A stretch of DNA of 64,000 nt from Arthrobacter citreus (GCF_038405225.1 NZ_CP151657.1:1674001-1738000); one strand, 5' to 3'; shown: positions 43,056 through 52,680, counted from the stretch's first letter. The notes: a model not told the origin generated them from the letters alone. Numbers and translations are program-made.

Positions 43056-44591
43056 ATGGAAGATGATCAGGACGGCCAGACGGTTTCGCCTCATTTTCAG
43101 GATTCGAAAGTTGCCACAGCTCCCCTGGACACCACCCATGGTTGGGCGTCCACTGTGGATCCAGCTCTCACCGGATCGGCCACCGCTTGTCAGGACGTAG
43201 ATAAGGTGCGGAAAATCACTGCTGCCGCCCGGGAAATCTCCGTCGATCTGCATACCTCACTCCCCTTGCTCGCTCCGCCGGAACTTGTGGCGTTCGCCTC
43301 AGTTACAGAAGAGCTCTCCCGACTCGTGGATCACATGCAACTGACTGCCGCGGCGGTGTTGGAACGTGCGCGTATTTGTGCAGAAGTATCCGGATCCTGG
43401 GCCACTTCGGCGGGAAAGGTACAACAGGAATACAAGAACACGGCCGAGTACATGCGGCATCGGCTCCGAATTAGCCGGCGCGAAGCGTGGAAGCGGATTC
43501 GGCTTGGATCAGCGCTGACGCCCGTTCTGAGTTTGACGGGCCAAGCAATCCAGCCGGAGCTTGCAGTCCTGTCCGAACGCTTTTCCCGCGGAGAAGTGTC
43601 CGGAGACGGAGCTCAGATTGTCAGTCTTGCCATGAAAAGCGTTCAGGGCTGCGGCACTTCGGAGGATCGGGCCGCCATGGAGGCGGCTCTGACTGATGTT
43701 GCCGCCGGCCAGGATCTCGACGCACTCAACGTCGTGGCCAGCGCGTGGGTAAATCATCTTGACCCAGACGGAACTGAACCGTCCGAGCAACAGAAAGCTG
43801 AGCTACAGGGGCTGTTTATCCGCCGGAAGTACCGGGGACTGCACCGCTTGGATATCTTCGCCACAGATGATCAATTCGAAACGCTCATCACCGCTCTGGC
43901 TCCGGAGGCTAATCCCCGCACCAGTGCCGGTCAGGCCCCGAGCGGTTCCTGCGAGGATTTGGAAGGCAATGACCACGCTGCTCCCAGTGATCCCCGGACA
44001 TATCCCCAAAAGTGTCTGGATGGGTTGGTTGCTTCCTGCAGGCTCGCTTTATCAGCCGGCCAGTTGCCGGTAAACGGTGGATCCAAGCCACAGGTCCTGG
44101 CCGTGATTCCGTATGAGCAGCTCAGGGAGCGAGTGGGAAGAAAAACTGAAAGCGGGATGCTGGCCTTTGCCGGCCCGGTGCCTCCCCACCTGATCCGGCG
44201 CATCGCATGCGAGGCGGATATCATTCCTGTTGTCCTGAACGGCGAAGGCCGTGTTCTGGACGTAGGGAAGGCATCCCGCTACTTTCCGCCACATCTCCGA
44301 AAGGCGCTCATCGCCAGGGATGGCGGGTGCGCGTTTCCTGGCTGCACCTCCCCCGCACCTTGGTGCGAGGCCCACCACATCGACTACCACTCCCGCGGAG
44401 GGCCCACCAGCACGGATAACGGAGTCCTGCTGTGCGGTTTCCACCACCACCTGATCCATCGGGAGAAATGGTGCATCAAGGTCATGCGCGGCGCCCCATG
44501 GTTCGTTCCGCCAACCTATGTAGACCCTTTTCAGGCCCCGCTGCGGAATACATACTTCCATCCGCTGCGTCCACACCGGCAAATGGTGTGA
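43056..44591 (+). CDS. DUF222 / 13E12-family HNH endonuclease-domain protein
   Basis: 511 residues. The N-terminal DUF222 region (about 60-330) has the helical pattern ...ELVAFASVTEELSRLVDHMQLTAAAVLERARI... The C-terminal HNH domain reads LRKALIARDGGCAFPGCTSPAPWCEAHHIDYHSRGGPTSTDNGVLLCGFHHHLIH, split by zinc-like Cys pairs, with the His and Asn catalytic residues present. ATG 43056 was used; a GTG at 43050 is in frame. This family is repeated in mycobacteria and is SOS-induced there. The LexA box at 43009-43024 implies the same here. Confidence 0.88.
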   Translation: MEDDQDGQTVSPHFQDSKVATAPLDTTHGWASTVDPALTGSATACQDVDKVRKITAAAREISVDLHTSLPLLAPPELVAFASVTEELSRLVDHMQLTAAAVLERARICAEVSGSWATSAGKVQQEYKNTAEYMRHRLRISRREAWKRIRLGSALTPVLSLTGQAIQPELAVLSERFSRGEVSGDGAQIVSLAMKSVQGCGTSEDRAAMEAALTDVAAGQDLDALNVVASAWVNHLDPDGTEPSEQQKAELQGLFIRRKYRGLHRLDIFATDDQFETLITALAPEANPRTSAGQAPSGSCEDLEGNDHAAPSDPRTYPQKCLDGLVASCRLALSAGQLPVNGGSKPQVLAVIPYEQLRERVGRKTESGMLAFAGPVPPHLIRRIACEADIIPVVLNGEGRVLDVGKASRYFPPHLRKALIARDGGCAFPGCTSPAPWCEAHHIDYHSRGGPTSTDNGVLLCGFHHHLIHREKWCIKVMRGAPWFVPPTYVDPFQAPLRNTYFHPLRPHRQMV

Positions 44592-44796
44592 GCCTCCGCT
44601 CCCACAGCCTGGTCTGAACTTCGTTCCCACACGCCTCAGGGCCATTCCCACCGGCACGCCTGCACGTGCTCCCTTTCGGCACGCGTGGACGTCGTTCCCA
44701 CCGGCAGATGGCGGCGACCAGCACCGCGCCTGCTCCCGTTTTCGTAGCTTGCAGTCCTTGGCCCATCTGCTCAGTGGGCTTACCATTGAAGTGAAC

Positions 44797-44815
44797 GGGA
44801 AACGTATGGTTTCCC
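44797..44815. promoter_or_regulatory. Inverted repeat upstream of the MT0933-like gene
   Basis: GGGAAAC (44797-44803) and GTTTCCC (44809-44815) are perfect inverted complements around GTATG, 6 nt before the AAAGGAGG. Probably an operator or a structure in the 5' leader. The 243 bp before it (44592-44834) contain only degenerate TTCCCAC/CACGC repeats. Confidence 0.45.
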
Positions 44816-44834
44816 CTGTGAAAGGAGGTGGTCC

Positions 44835-45092
44835 GTGTCTGTATTTGACGGGCTCAAGGGCAAGGCCGGAGAGCTGAAGGACAAGGCTACCGAACTTGTG
44901 GGCGGAAACGCCGACAAGATCAAGGGCGGCATCGATCACGCAGGAAAGTTCGTCGATCAGAGGACCGGCGGCAAGTACTCCGACAAGATCGATGGCTTCC
45001 AGAGCAAGGCCTCCGAAGCGGTAGACAAGGTCGACCGCAAGCAGGGCCCGGACTCCGGAACCGAATCCGGACCGACTCCTCCGGCCGCATAA
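44835..45092 (+). CDS. MT0933/Rv0909-type antitoxin-like protein
   Basis: 85 residues, Lys/Gly/Asp-rich amphipathic helices: SVFDGLKGKAGELKDKATELV, then ADKIKGGIDHAGKFVDQRTGGKYSDKID, which match the MT0933 antitoxin family (FVDxxTGGKYSDKID). GTG start with a consensus AAAGGAGG 7 nt upstream. No toxin gene lies next to it, so the antitoxin name is by family only; a stress role is equally possible. Followed by a terminator. Confidence 0.8.
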   Translation: MSVFDGLKGKAGELKDKATELVGGNADKIKGGIDHAGKFVDQRTGGKYSDKIDGFQSKASEAVDKVDRKQGPDSGTESGPTPPAA

Positions 45093-45110
45093 GCTCCAGA
45101 GCACGACAGG

Positions 45111-45153
45111 GGTCCCGGTCCCGCCGTAAGGCGGCACCGGGACCTTCGTCATT
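45111..45153 (+). terminator. Rho-independent terminator
   Basis: GGTCCCGGT (45111-45119) pairs with ACCGGGACC (45136-45144), with an inner GCC/GGC stem, followed by TTCGTCATTT. Confidence 0.75.
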
Positions 45154-45322
45154 TAATTCCTGAATCCGGGGAGTAGCTTCCGGAGCCGGACGAGGTCTCC
45201 CATCGAAGCACCAATACCGCCGCGAGGCGGAATCCCACAGCGTCGCCGATGACTGTATCGAGAATCCAGCGGGTCTCGGCTGTTAGCCATGCCGTCTCGT
45301 CATTCGACCCGCGAGTGGTCAT
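45149..45322 (-). CDS. Possible 57-residue small protein
   Basis: ATG 45322 to TGA 45149, 57 codons. The sequence starts MTTRGSNDETAWLTAETRWI and includes a helix LDTVIGDAVGFRLAAVLVL. It begins 37 bp after the epimerase stop on the same strand. A recognisable ribosome binding site is missing and the 3' end runs into the neighbouring terminator, so this is tentative. Confidence 0.35.
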   Translation of the reverse strand: MTTRGSNDETAWLTAETRWILDTVIGDAVGFRLAAVLVLRWETSSGSGSYSPDSGIK

Positions 45323-45358
45323 CTTCGATGTGATCCGCCCCCGACTGACACTTCGACC

Positions 45359-46393
45359 TCAGCACCGTCGTCCAGACATAAACCGATCCTCCGCCGGGTA
45401 GTCAACATACCGGTTGAAGAACGCCGAACGGTCAGCCGCATAGCGAGGATCATCTGCGGTCTTGGAAAGCCATTCCAGTTCACTCTGGACAGTGGCCGCA
45501 TAGGCACCAACAGGAACATAACCCAGCTCGAGAGAGGCACGGGTGTCCAGAATGATGGGAGCTTCGCTCATCCACGGATGCGCCCCGAGCTCCACACAGT
45601 CAGCCTCAACTCCCCCACCCAGCAGCACTTCTTCCCACTGGTGTCCGAAATAGTCCGCTATAACACGCGAGATCTCGAGAGCACTGGGAGCATCAGGGTC
45701 CGCACTGTTGAGGATGCGGCTGCCGGGATTTGCCGCAATACACTCCACGAGCGCGGCTGCATTTACCGCCGCGGTCGTATGGTCAACGCTGGAGCCCGAG
45801 TCAGCCAGAAACACGGCTTTTCGGGCATCAAGAACACGGCGGACAAAGACCCACTCGCGGGCAGGAGAAGCGCCCTCCCCGTGCACCTTTGATGCACGGA
45901 CAATACTGACGGGATAACCGCTGTCCAGAAGCACATGCTCGGCAGCTACTTTGTTGCTTCCATATCCCTCTGGAGAATCAAAATAAACATTCCCTGGAGC
46001 GACAGTGGGCTGGTCTTCGGAAATCGGACCGGAAAAGACAGGACGATCGGGAGAATTCACGTGCCGCCCCAGCGAATCGACATATACCGCTTTGCTGGAG
46101 AGCATGACGGCAGACTCGACATCAGCCAAAACAGGAAGCAGCTGACGGGCATCAGCGGCGGTGAAACACAGACAATCCACCAGCAAGTCCGCTCCCGCAC
46201 CCACCACCTGACGCAAAGCGGCGGCATCGCTGCGGTCGGCGGCAAAGAACCCCGCACCGGACGAGATGAGATCCGCGGGAACGTTGGACAGCAACCGGCC
46301 GGTAATATCCACATCCCAGCCGGATTCCAGGAGCCGGCGTGCAACGGCACGGCCGATCAGACCGCTGCCTCCCAAGATAATTGCTCTGCGCAC
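45359..46393 (-). CDS. NAD-dependent epimerase/dehydratase family protein
   Basis: 344 residues from GTG 46393. Extended-SDR Rossmann loop RAIILGGSGLIGRAVARRLL; VMLSSKAVYVDS supplies the Ser, and YGSNKVAAEH the Tyr-x-x-x-Lys. GGGGG precedes the GTG. The ORF extends upstream in frame to 46582, but that part translates a low-complexity repeat (46394-46615, GCCGGACAAGCC-type), so it is excluded. Substrate probably a nucleotide sugar. Confidence 0.8.
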   Translation of the reverse strand: MRRAIILGGSGLIGRAVARRLLESGWDVDITGRLLSNVPADLISSGAGFFAADRSDAAALRQVVGAGADLLVDCLCFTAADARQLLPVLADVESAVMLSSKAVYVDSLGRHVNSPDRPVFSGPISEDQPTVAPGNVYFDSPEGYGSNKVAAEHVLLDSGYPVSIVRASKVHGEGASPAREWVFVRRVLDARKAVFLADSGSSVDHTTAAVNAAALVECIAANPGSRILNSADPDAPSALEISRVIADYFGHQWEEVLLGGGVEADCVELGAHPWMSEAPIILDTRASLELGYVPVGAYAATVQSELEWLSKTADDPRYAADRSAFFNRYVDYPAEDRFMSGRRC

Positions 46394-46615
46394 AAGACCC
46401 CCATCCTCACCGCCAATTGCCGGACAAGCCGCCGAATACTGGACAAGCCGCCGGTTGCCCGGACCCGGAACCCCGTTGCCGGGACAAGCCCCAGCAACCG
46501 GTTGACCCACCGCTGATCGATATTCCAGCAGTTGCCAAATGCGACGAGCACCAATTGCCGGGATACCAGGCTCCAACACCAAGAGCCGGCCTGCCGGAAC
46601 CGAATCTAACCGAGA

Positions 46616-47653
46616 CTAGGCAGATTCTCCGGTCTGTCCCTCACGGGCCAAAGCGGTAAGGCGGGAGACAGCACGGAAGTACTTCTTCATGTAGCCGCCG
46701 TTCATCATTTCCTCGGTGAACAGCTGATCAAAAGGAACACCGCTGGCAAGAATCGGAACGTCCTTGTCGTACAGCCGGTCGGCAAGAACCACAAAGCGCA
46801 GCGCAACCGACTGCTCGGTGATGGTGCCCACGTTGTGCCAGGCGACGGCGTCGACACCCTCAAGCAGCTGACGGTACCGGCTCGGATGAACGGTGGAGAG
46901 ATGATTGATAAGGGCGGAGAAATCATCTTCGGCAACCACTTTGCCGCTGAACTCAGCAGCAACACGGCTGGCCAGGTCGTCCTCGGACACAGGATCGGGA
47001 GACTGCGGCAGACCGCGGTGCCGGTAGTCCTCACCATCGATGCGCACGACGTCGAACTGGTCGGCAAGAACCTGAATTTCCCGCTGGAAGTCGACGGCGG
47101 CAAAACGGCCCTCGCCGAGGGAACCGGGGAGGGTGTTGGATGTCGCAGCAAGCTTGACACCGGCGTCGGCCAGTTCCCGCATCAGGCGGGACATCAGAAC
47201 CGTGTCCCCCGGATCATCAAGCTCAAACTCGTCAATGCAGACAAGTTTGTAGGCACTCAGGGCATCAACGGTTTTCCGGAAGGACAGGGCACCCACCAGG
47301 TTCGTGTATTCGACGAACGTACCGAAAGCCTTGGGACCCTCGACGGCGTGCCAGAGGCTGGCCAACAGGTGAGTCTTGCCGACACCGAAGCCGCCGTCCA
47401 GGTAAAAGCCGGCCTTGGAATCGGGCTTCCTGGCACCAAAAAGCTTGCGCAGTCCGGTGGGTTCGGGAACGTCGACGGCGGCAGCGAAGTCCCGCATGGA
47501 GCTCACGGCCTGCGACTGCGAGGGCTGCGACGGATCCGGACGGTAGCTGTCAAAGGAAACTGAACCGAACCGGGGCGAAGGAAAGAAACCCTTCAGCAGT
47601 TCATCCGTCGAAACCTGGGGAGTCCGCTCTGCAAGGTGCTCCACTTGTGCCAC
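46616..47653 (-). CDS. zapE: ZapE-like AFG1-family ATPase
   Basis: 345 residues from GTG 47653. Walker A GGFGVGKTHLLASL near residue 105 and Walker B LVCIDEFELDDPGD, then LMRELADAGVKLAATSNTLP (sensor), as in the ZapE/AFG1 AAA family. In E. coli ZapE binds FtsZ at the division site under stress. The in-frame extension upstream to 47812 is unsupported. The start could also be a second GTG nine bases on. Confidence 0.88.
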   Translation of the reverse strand: MAQVEHLAERTPQVSTDELLKGFFPSPRFGSVSFDSYRPDPSQPSQSQAVSSMRDFAAAVDVPEPTGLRKLFGARKPDSKAGFYLDGGFGVGKTHLLASLWHAVEGPKAFGTFVEYTNLVGALSFRKTVDALSAYKLVCIDEFELDDPGDTVLMSRLMRELADAGVKLAATSNTLPGSLGEGRFAAVDFQREIQVLADQFDVVRIDGEDYRHRGLPQSPDPVSEDDLASRVAAEFSGKVVAEDDFSALINHLSTVHPSRYRQLLEGVDAVAWHNVGTITEQSVALRFVVLADRLYDKDVPILASGVPFDQLFTEEMMNGGYMKKYFRAVSRLTALAREGQTGESA

Positions 47654-47804
47654 TGTGCGCAATCCGTCCGTTTGTTGCCTGCATCCGGCCCTGGTTTGCC
47701 GGTCCTGCTGCTGATCTGGTGCGGCGTTCTGCCGCCACCGCAACGATACGCCAAAGTGTCCGGGTATTTGGAAATGAGAACGCTGGACGGCGGTTATCCC
47801 CGCA

Positions 47805-48251
47805 GTGAACACTCAGACCATGGAAAAGCGGAGAAGGAACGCCGGAACCGGACGATATCTAGCGCAGGAGCGGGCCCTGATCCTCATGGAGTTAACCACG
47901 GCGGGCGCAGCGCTGAGCGGGGGCATCCTCTTGGCGCTGCGCCCGGATGGTTCGTTTCTCCATGCAGACCCGGCGGTGCTTCGTCGCACACCGTTTTCCT
48001 CGTGGCGCCTCCCCGGCCTGCTTCTTGCCGCAGGCTGCGGTGGAGGTTACGCCATCGCCGGATTGCTGCACCTGCGGCGGAGCAGGGCGGCACGCGTCGT
48101 CTCAATAGCGGCAGGGACGGCGCTGGTGGCCTTGGAGGCGTGGGAAATCGCCTTCATTGAGTATCAGCCGCTGGAGCTTGTGTTCGCAGGAGTCGGGGCC
48201 GCCGTCGTCGTGCTGGCGGTTCGGCTGCCGCCGCCCGTGTCTCACGGCTGA
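47805..48251 (+). CDS. Hypothetical membrane protein
   Basis: 148 residues with four hydrophobic segments: about 27-46 (LMELTTAGAALSGGILLAL), 70-90, 97-115 and 124-143. No recognised family. GTG 47805 or ATG 47820 are possible; neither has a strong ribosome binding site. Divergent from the zapE gene. Confidence 0.6.
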   Translation: MNTQTMEKRRRNAGTGRYLAQERALILMELTTAGAALSGGILLALRPDGSFLHADPAVLRRTPFSSWRLPGLLLAAGCGGGYAIAGLLHLRRSRAARVVSIAAGTALVALEAWEIAFIEYQPLELVFAGVGAAVVVLAVRLPPPVSHG

Positions 48252-48421
48252 CCCAGGGACCCCCACTGAGCTGACCCACCGGCACCAAAACGGTTGCCCG
48301 CCCGGCGCCACATCGGCTGCCCCAGCCCGGCGGAGGTTTTAGCGTTGGAAGTTTTCACCGCCCGGCGTCGTTAGGCTTAGAGGAAGTCTGAATGTAAAAG
48401 CCGAGGAAAGAAGTTTTGCGA

Positions 48422-49321
48422 ATGTCGATCGCCGCTGACAGCAACCCAAAGTTTGCCGCCTATGCCCACCCGGAGCGTCTGGTGTCCACACAGTGGCTGG
48501 CCGAGAACCTGGACGCGGACAATCTGGTGGTCCTTGAGTCCAACGAGGACATCCTGCTGTACGAAACGGGCCACATCCCCGGCGCCCGGAAGATCGACTG
48601 GCACACGGACCTCAACGACGAAAACACCCGCGACTTCGTGGACGGTGCAGCCTTTGCGGAGCTGATGGCCCGGAAGGGCATCTCCCGGGACACCACCGTG
48701 GTTCTGTATGGCGACAAGAGCAACTGGTGGGCCGCCTACGCGCTGTGGGTGTTCACGCTCTTCGGCCACGAGGATGTCCGCCTGCTCGACGGCGGCCGCG
48801 ACAAGTGGATCGCCGAAGGCCGTCCCCTGACCACTGACAAGGTCTCCGTGGACGCCACGGAATACCCGGTGGTGGAGCGCAACGACGAAAAGATCCGCGC
48901 CTTCCTGCCCGACGTCGTCGGCCACTTGGGCAAGGGTCCGCTGATCGACGTGCGCTCCCCCGCCGAATACACCGGCGAACGCACCCACATGCCCGACTAC
49001 ATGGATGAGGGCGCCATGAAGGGCGGCCACATTCCCACCGCGCAGTCAGTGCCCTGGAGCAAGGCCGCTGCCGAAGACGGAACGTTCCGCACCCGTGAGG
49101 AGCTCGAGGCCCTGTACCAGCAGGGTGCCGGGCTAAAGGAGGGCGACGACGTCGTGGCCTACTGCCGCATCGGCGAGCGTTCCAGCCACACCTGGTTTGT
49201 GCTGAAGCACCTCCTCGGGTTCGAATCCGTGCGCAACTATGACGGATCCTGGACCGAGTGGGGCAACGCGGTCCGCGTTCCGATTACCCGCGGCGAAGAG
49301 CCCGGCAGCGCACCCAGCTGA
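48422..49321 (+). CDS. Thiosulfate/3-mercaptopyruvate sulfurtransferase
   Basis: 299 residues from ATG 48422 (GAGGAAAG upstream; an in-frame TTG at 48416 is less likely). Two rhodanese domains: the first without a catalytic Cys, the second with [15 protein letters not shown], the persulfide-forming cysteine loop. [22 protein letters not shown] and [11 protein letters not shown] are typical, with thiosulfate-type (RIGERS) rather than mercaptopyruvate-type active site. The next genes are sufE and ybaK-like, a sulfur theme. Confidence 0.92.
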   Translation: MSIAADSNPKFAAYAHPERLVSTQWLAENLDADNLVVLESNEDILLYETGHIPGARKIDWHTDLNDENTRDFVDGAAFAELMARKGISRDTTVVLYGDKSNWWAAYALWVFTLFGHEDVRLLDGGRDKWIAEGRPLTTDKVSVDATEYPVVERNDEKIRAFLPDVVGHLGKGPLIDVRSPAEYTGERTHMPDYMDEGAMKGGHIPTAQSVPWSKAAAEDGTFRTREELEALYQQGAGLKEGDDVVAYCRIGERSSHTWFVLKHLLGFESVRNYDGSWTEWGNAVRVPITRGEEPGSAPS

Positions 49322-49392
49322 CCAGGTCGTCAACGCGCCATCGTTGACCCCAATCTCCCCATAGCGTCCTGAATCTGCAGAAAGATCCACCC

Positions 49393-49860
49393 ATGAGTGC
49401 CACCACCCCCGAAACGTCCATCCCGGAGCAGCTGGCCGAGATTGTCGATGACTTCCAGGCCCTGGAGGAAGCCGAGCGCCTTGAGCTGCTGCTTGAGTTT
49501 TCCCAAAGCCTGCCCGATCTGCCCGCCGAAATAGCGGACCGCCCCGAACTGATGGAGCAGGTGGTGGAATGCCAGTCGCCCGTGTTCCTGAGCCTGGACG
49601 TGGATGACTCCCCCGAGCACCTGGTCTCCCTGTTCTTCAAGGCGCCCCGCGAAGCGCCGACCACGCGCGGCTTCGCGAGCGTCCTCTATGAGGGCCTGAA
49701 CGGGCTGCCGGCGGCACAGATCCTAGCCGTACCGGCGGATGTTCCGGACCGCCTGGGACTCACCCGTGCCATCACACCGCTGCGGATGCGGGGAATGTCA
49801 GCCATGCTGGGACGTATCAAGCGCCGGCTGGCCGAACACGAAAAGCTCGCCCAGCCGTAG
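49393..49860 (+). CDS. sufE: SufE-like sulfur acceptor protein
   Basis: 155 residues. [31 protein letters not shown] and [16 protein letters not shown], with the sulfur-accepting Cys in ECQSP, are the SufE fold. Accepts persulfide from a SufS-type desulfurase for Fe-S assembly. Starts 72 bp after the sulfurtransferase and probably shares its transcript. Confidence 0.93.
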   Translation: MSATTPETSIPEQLAEIVDDFQALEEAERLELLLEFSQSLPDLPAEIADRPELMEQVVECQSPVFLSLDVDDSPEHLVSLFFKAPREAPTTRGFASVLYEGLNGLPAAQILAVPADVPDRLGLTRAITPLRMRGMSAMLGRIKRRLAEHEKLAQP

Positions 49861-49886
49861 TTCCACACTGAGGAAAGGGCGCAGCC

Positions 49887-50408
49887 ATGGCAGGAAACCG
49901 GGACAAGCATGCGGACAGGCATCCGGGCAAGGGCGCGACGCCGGCCACCCGGCTGCTCGACGACGCCAACATTCCGTACACCGTGCGTCACTACGAGCAC
50001 GACGACGGTGCGCCCTCGTACGGCCTCGAGGCGGCGGAGAAGCTCGGACTGCCCCCTGAAATCGTGTACAAGACGCTCATGGTGGATCTGGGCGGCCGGC
50101 TGGCCGTCGCCATGGTTCCGGTTGCCGCGAACCTCGACCTGAAGAAATTCGCAGCCCTCATGGGTGCGCGCAAGGCCGTCATGGCGGACCGGCGCGAGGC
50201 CGAGCGGCGCACGGGCTACGTGGTGGGTGGCATCTCCCCCCTGGGCCAGAAGCACCCCTCCCACGCGGGGATCGACAGCCAAGTGGAACTGCTGGACGAG
50301 GTGTATGTGTCCGGCGGCCGGCGCGGGCTGCAGATTGGGCTATCCCCGTTTGACCTCATTCGGCTGACGTCTGCCCTTACGGCTCCGATTGCCGCGTCGC
50401 CTGCCTAG
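49887..50408 (+). CDS. YbaK/EbsC-type Cys-tRNA(Pro) deacylase
   Basis: 173 residues. PATRLLDDANIPYTVRHYEHDD, VYKTLMVDLGGRLAVAMVPVAANLDLKKFA and the terminal GYVVGGISPLGQKHPSH form the YbaK fold; the Lys of LKKF is the usual catalytic residue. Clears mischarged Cys-tRNA(Pro). Starts 26 bp after sufE. Confidence 0.9.
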   Translation: MAGNRDKHADRHPGKGATPATRLLDDANIPYTVRHYEHDDGAPSYGLEAAEKLGLPPEIVYKTLMVDLGGRLAVAMVPVAANLDLKKFAALMGARKAVMADRREAERRTGYVVGGISPLGQKHPSHAGIDSQVELLDEVYVSGGRRGLQIGLSPFDLIRLTSALTAPIAASPA

Positions 50409-50471
50409 CGGCGACCGTATTTGCCGCCGGCCGCAGATTACTGGCACGATAAGCCAGCACCGCATGGCCTG

Positions 50472-50501
50472 ACCAGCACCAGCACCAGCACCAGCACCAG
50501 C
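50472..50501. repeat. Hexanucleotide tandem repeat (ACCAGC)x5
   Basis: Five perfect copies of ACCAGC, followed by a partial ACC. Ends 13 bp before the TTG start of the CPBP gene, just in front of its GGGGGA. Slippage here would alter the leader length of that mRNA. Confidence 0.9.
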
Positions 50502-50514
50502 ACCGGGGGAATCT

Positions 50515-51258
50515 TTGCCACTCGCGCCCATCAGTGGAACACGTCAGCAGGCTCCTCCGGCACACGGGGTTACCCTCGGGCAGGCGGGCTGGGCCCTAAT
50601 GTTCGTTGCCCTGTACGTGCTGGCGGCATCCGGCGCGCTCGTGGCGCTCGGACTGTCCGGCGTCGTCCACTTCACCCTCGAATCGCTGCTCCCCGCGGTC
50701 CTCGTCTCTGTCACGGCCGCGGCGATGCTTGCCGTCTACGTACATCTGGTCCGCCGCAACTCACTGACCCCAGCGGACCTCGGCTTCCGCCGGCCCGGAC
50801 TGCGCATGCTGCACCTGCTGTGGCAGATCCCCGCGGCTGTCATGGCCTGTCTGCTCGCGCAGGGCCTGTTCCTCGGACTTCTGTCCCTGATCAGCATCGA
50901 TACGTCGGTGGCCCAGTCCACCAATGACCCACTTGATGACATCGGCGGCCTGTCCCCGGTACTGACCGCCGCGGTGGTGCTTGTCATCGCGGTCCTGACG
51001 CCGCTGTGGGAAGAAGTCCTGTTCCGGGGAGCCATCCTCGACGGGCTTTCACGCCGCTTCCGGCCCGTCCCCGCGGTCATCCTGTCCGCAGCACTTTTTG
51101 CCGCGGTGCACCTGGTCCTGGTGGGCTTCGCCTACCTGTTCATGCTGGGCGTCATGCTGGCGTGGCTACGGCGCTTCCACCGGAACATCTGGGCGCCGGT
51201 GCTGCTTCACGCGGCCAACAACGCCCTTGTCACCCTCGTTGTCCTGAGCGCCGTCTAG
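50515..51258 (+). CDS. CPBP-family intramembrane metalloprotease
   Basis: 247 residues, seven to eight hydrophobic helices. The catalytic motifs are PLWEEVLFRGAILDGL (Glu-Glu and Arg), SAALFAAVHLV (His) and LLHAANNALV (His-Asn). Cleaves substrates inside the membrane; related to prenyl protease Rce1 and bacteriocin immunity proteins. TTG 50515 start is chosen from the GGGGGA in front. Confidence 0.88.
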   Translation: MPLAPISGTRQQAPPAHGVTLGQAGWALMFVALYVLAASGALVALGLSGVVHFTLESLLPAVLVSVTAAAMLAVYVHLVRRNSLTPADLGFRRPGLRMLHLLWQIPAAVMACLLAQGLFLGLLSLISIDTSVAQSTNDPLDDIGGLSPVLTAAVVLVIAVLTPLWEEVLFRGAILDGLSRRFRPVPAVILSAALFAAVHLVLVGFAYLFMLGVMLAWLRRFHRNIWAPVLLHAANNALVTLVVLSAV

Positions 51259-51293
51259 CGCCCCACACCGGCGAAGCCGCTGGGACTAACCCG

Positions 51294-52577
51294 CTACTCT
51301 GCGTCGAGACGGCGCTCAGCGGGGTGCCTTGTCCGGCCCAGAATGTTGTTGAGCCACACAAGCACCGTGGTCTCCCACCGCTCGGGATCCACGTTGTACT
51401 CCTTGGTGTGCCCGGCTTTGGAGAACCTCTCGAAGGTCACCACCCCGGGGTTCTTCTCCGCCAGCTCAGCCGAAGGGCCGAACGGAACAAATTCGTCATC
51501 CTCGCTGTGCAGGATCAGGGTGGGAATCCGGATCTCCTCGGCGCGGGAGACCCAGTCCATGCTCTTGAGGTCCAGGGGTGCGGCCAGACCGGTCAGCGTG
51601 CGGCCGGCAGGCTTGGAAATGAGCCACTGCCCCAGCCGTCCGGACTGGACCGGAATGCGGTTCAGCCGCGCATGGTGGCTCAGGACGTCAATCCAGTTGA
51701 TGACCGGACCGTCGAGCACCAGCGCCCGGATGTGCCGGCGCAGGGGTGAACGGTCGGCGGCCTGCAGGCTGACGGCGCCTCCCATGGACCAGCCAAAAAG
51801 CACAACGTCCTTGGCACCGTGGGCCAGCGCGTAGCGGATGGCCGATTCGACGTCGTGCCACTCGGTCAGGCCCAGCCCGTACCGGCCATCCGACGCATAG
51901 GGGGCTTCGCCGTCGTTCCGGTAGGAAATGAGCAGGCTTGTCATGCCCGCCTCACGCGCTGTGCGGATGGCGCGCAGGCATTCGGTGCGCTGGGCGCCCC
52001 GGCCATGAACCATGATGGCCCAGGTGGCGGCGTCGGCATCCGCGCGGACCAGCCAGGCCGGAGCCAAACCGCCGTCCACGGGAATGTTGACTTCCTCCTC
52101 GGCGAGGCCGACGGCGGAGGGTGAGGGATAGATGGCACCGCTCCACCAGCCGCGCACGGCCCTGGTGAGGTCGCCGCTGTAGATTTCCTCGACGTCGCGC
52201 TGCACGGTTCCCTCGCGCGGCTCGTAGGAGCGGATGGTCCCGATTCGGGCGTGCCCCGCACCTCCGTCAAAGTACAGGCTGTAAGTGCCCTCAACTGTGG
52301 TGTCCTCGTTGGCGGGAAGAATGATCTGCTTCCCGTTTTCCGAGTCGAAGACGGCCAGGATCTCAAGATTCTCGTCCCGGTTCCGGCGCGGCGTGACCAC
52401 CTGGCGGGCGAAGTAGACGCCCAGTCCGGACGTCGCCGCAAACAGGGCCGCGGTTGCCGCCGCTCCCATTCCGGCCCCAAACGCCGTCCACTTGATCCAC
52501 GGGGCGGACAGACCGGTTGCCGGTGCGGAATCGAGGGGAACAACCACGGAGGAACGCGCAGGAATGGAGATAGCCAT
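51294..52577 (-). CDS. Membrane-anchored alpha/beta hydrolase
   Basis: 427 residues from ATG 52577. One N-terminal transmembrane helix (about residues 28-52: WTAFGAGMGAAATAALFAATSGLGVYFA), then a region of unknown structure, then an alpha/beta-hydrolase domain with oxyanion MVHGRGAQRTE, nucleophile elbow FGWSMGGAVSL (Ser) and the acid in HSEDDEFVPFG, His in FSKAGHTKEY. Likely an esterase or peptidase facing outside. A GGAGG is too close to ATG, but TAAGAAT lies just upstream, so the transcript may be leaderless. Confidence 0.85.
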   Translation of the reverse strand: MAISIPARSSVVVPLDSAPATGLSAPWIKWTAFGAGMGAAATAALFAATSGLGVYFARQVVTPRRNRDENLEILAVFDSENGKQIILPANEDTTVEGTYSLYFDGGAGHARIGTIRSYEPREGTVQRDVEEIYSGDLTRAVRGWWSGAIYPSPSAVGLAEEEVNIPVDGGLAPAWLVRADADAATWAIMVHGRGAQRTECLRAIRTAREAGMTSLLISYRNDGEAPYASDGRYGLGLTEWHDVESAIRYALAHGAKDVVLFGWSMGGAVSLQAADRSPLRRHIRALVLDGPVINWIDVLSHHARLNRIPVQSGRLGQWLISKPAGRTLTGLAAPLDLKSMDWVSRAEEIRIPTLILHSEDDEFVPFGPSAELAEKNPGVVTFERFSKAGHTKEYNVDPERWETTVLVWLNNILGRTRHPAERRLDAE

Positions 52578-52680
52578 ACCTCCATTCTTACCGACGGAAG
52601 CAAAACGATGGCCGGGACGTGCCGCCCGGGGACCAAGTGTCACAGCCGCCACACCGGACGGACGGCATCGGCGCGGTCAG

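Noticed and set aside
44052-45152. Minus-strand ORF of 366 codons
   Set aside because: Antisense to the HNH and MT0933-like genes with no conserved features.
46394-46582. N-terminal extension of the epimerase
   Set aside because: It translates a degenerate GCCGGACAAGCC-type repeat, while GTG 46393 starts directly at the Rossmann fold.
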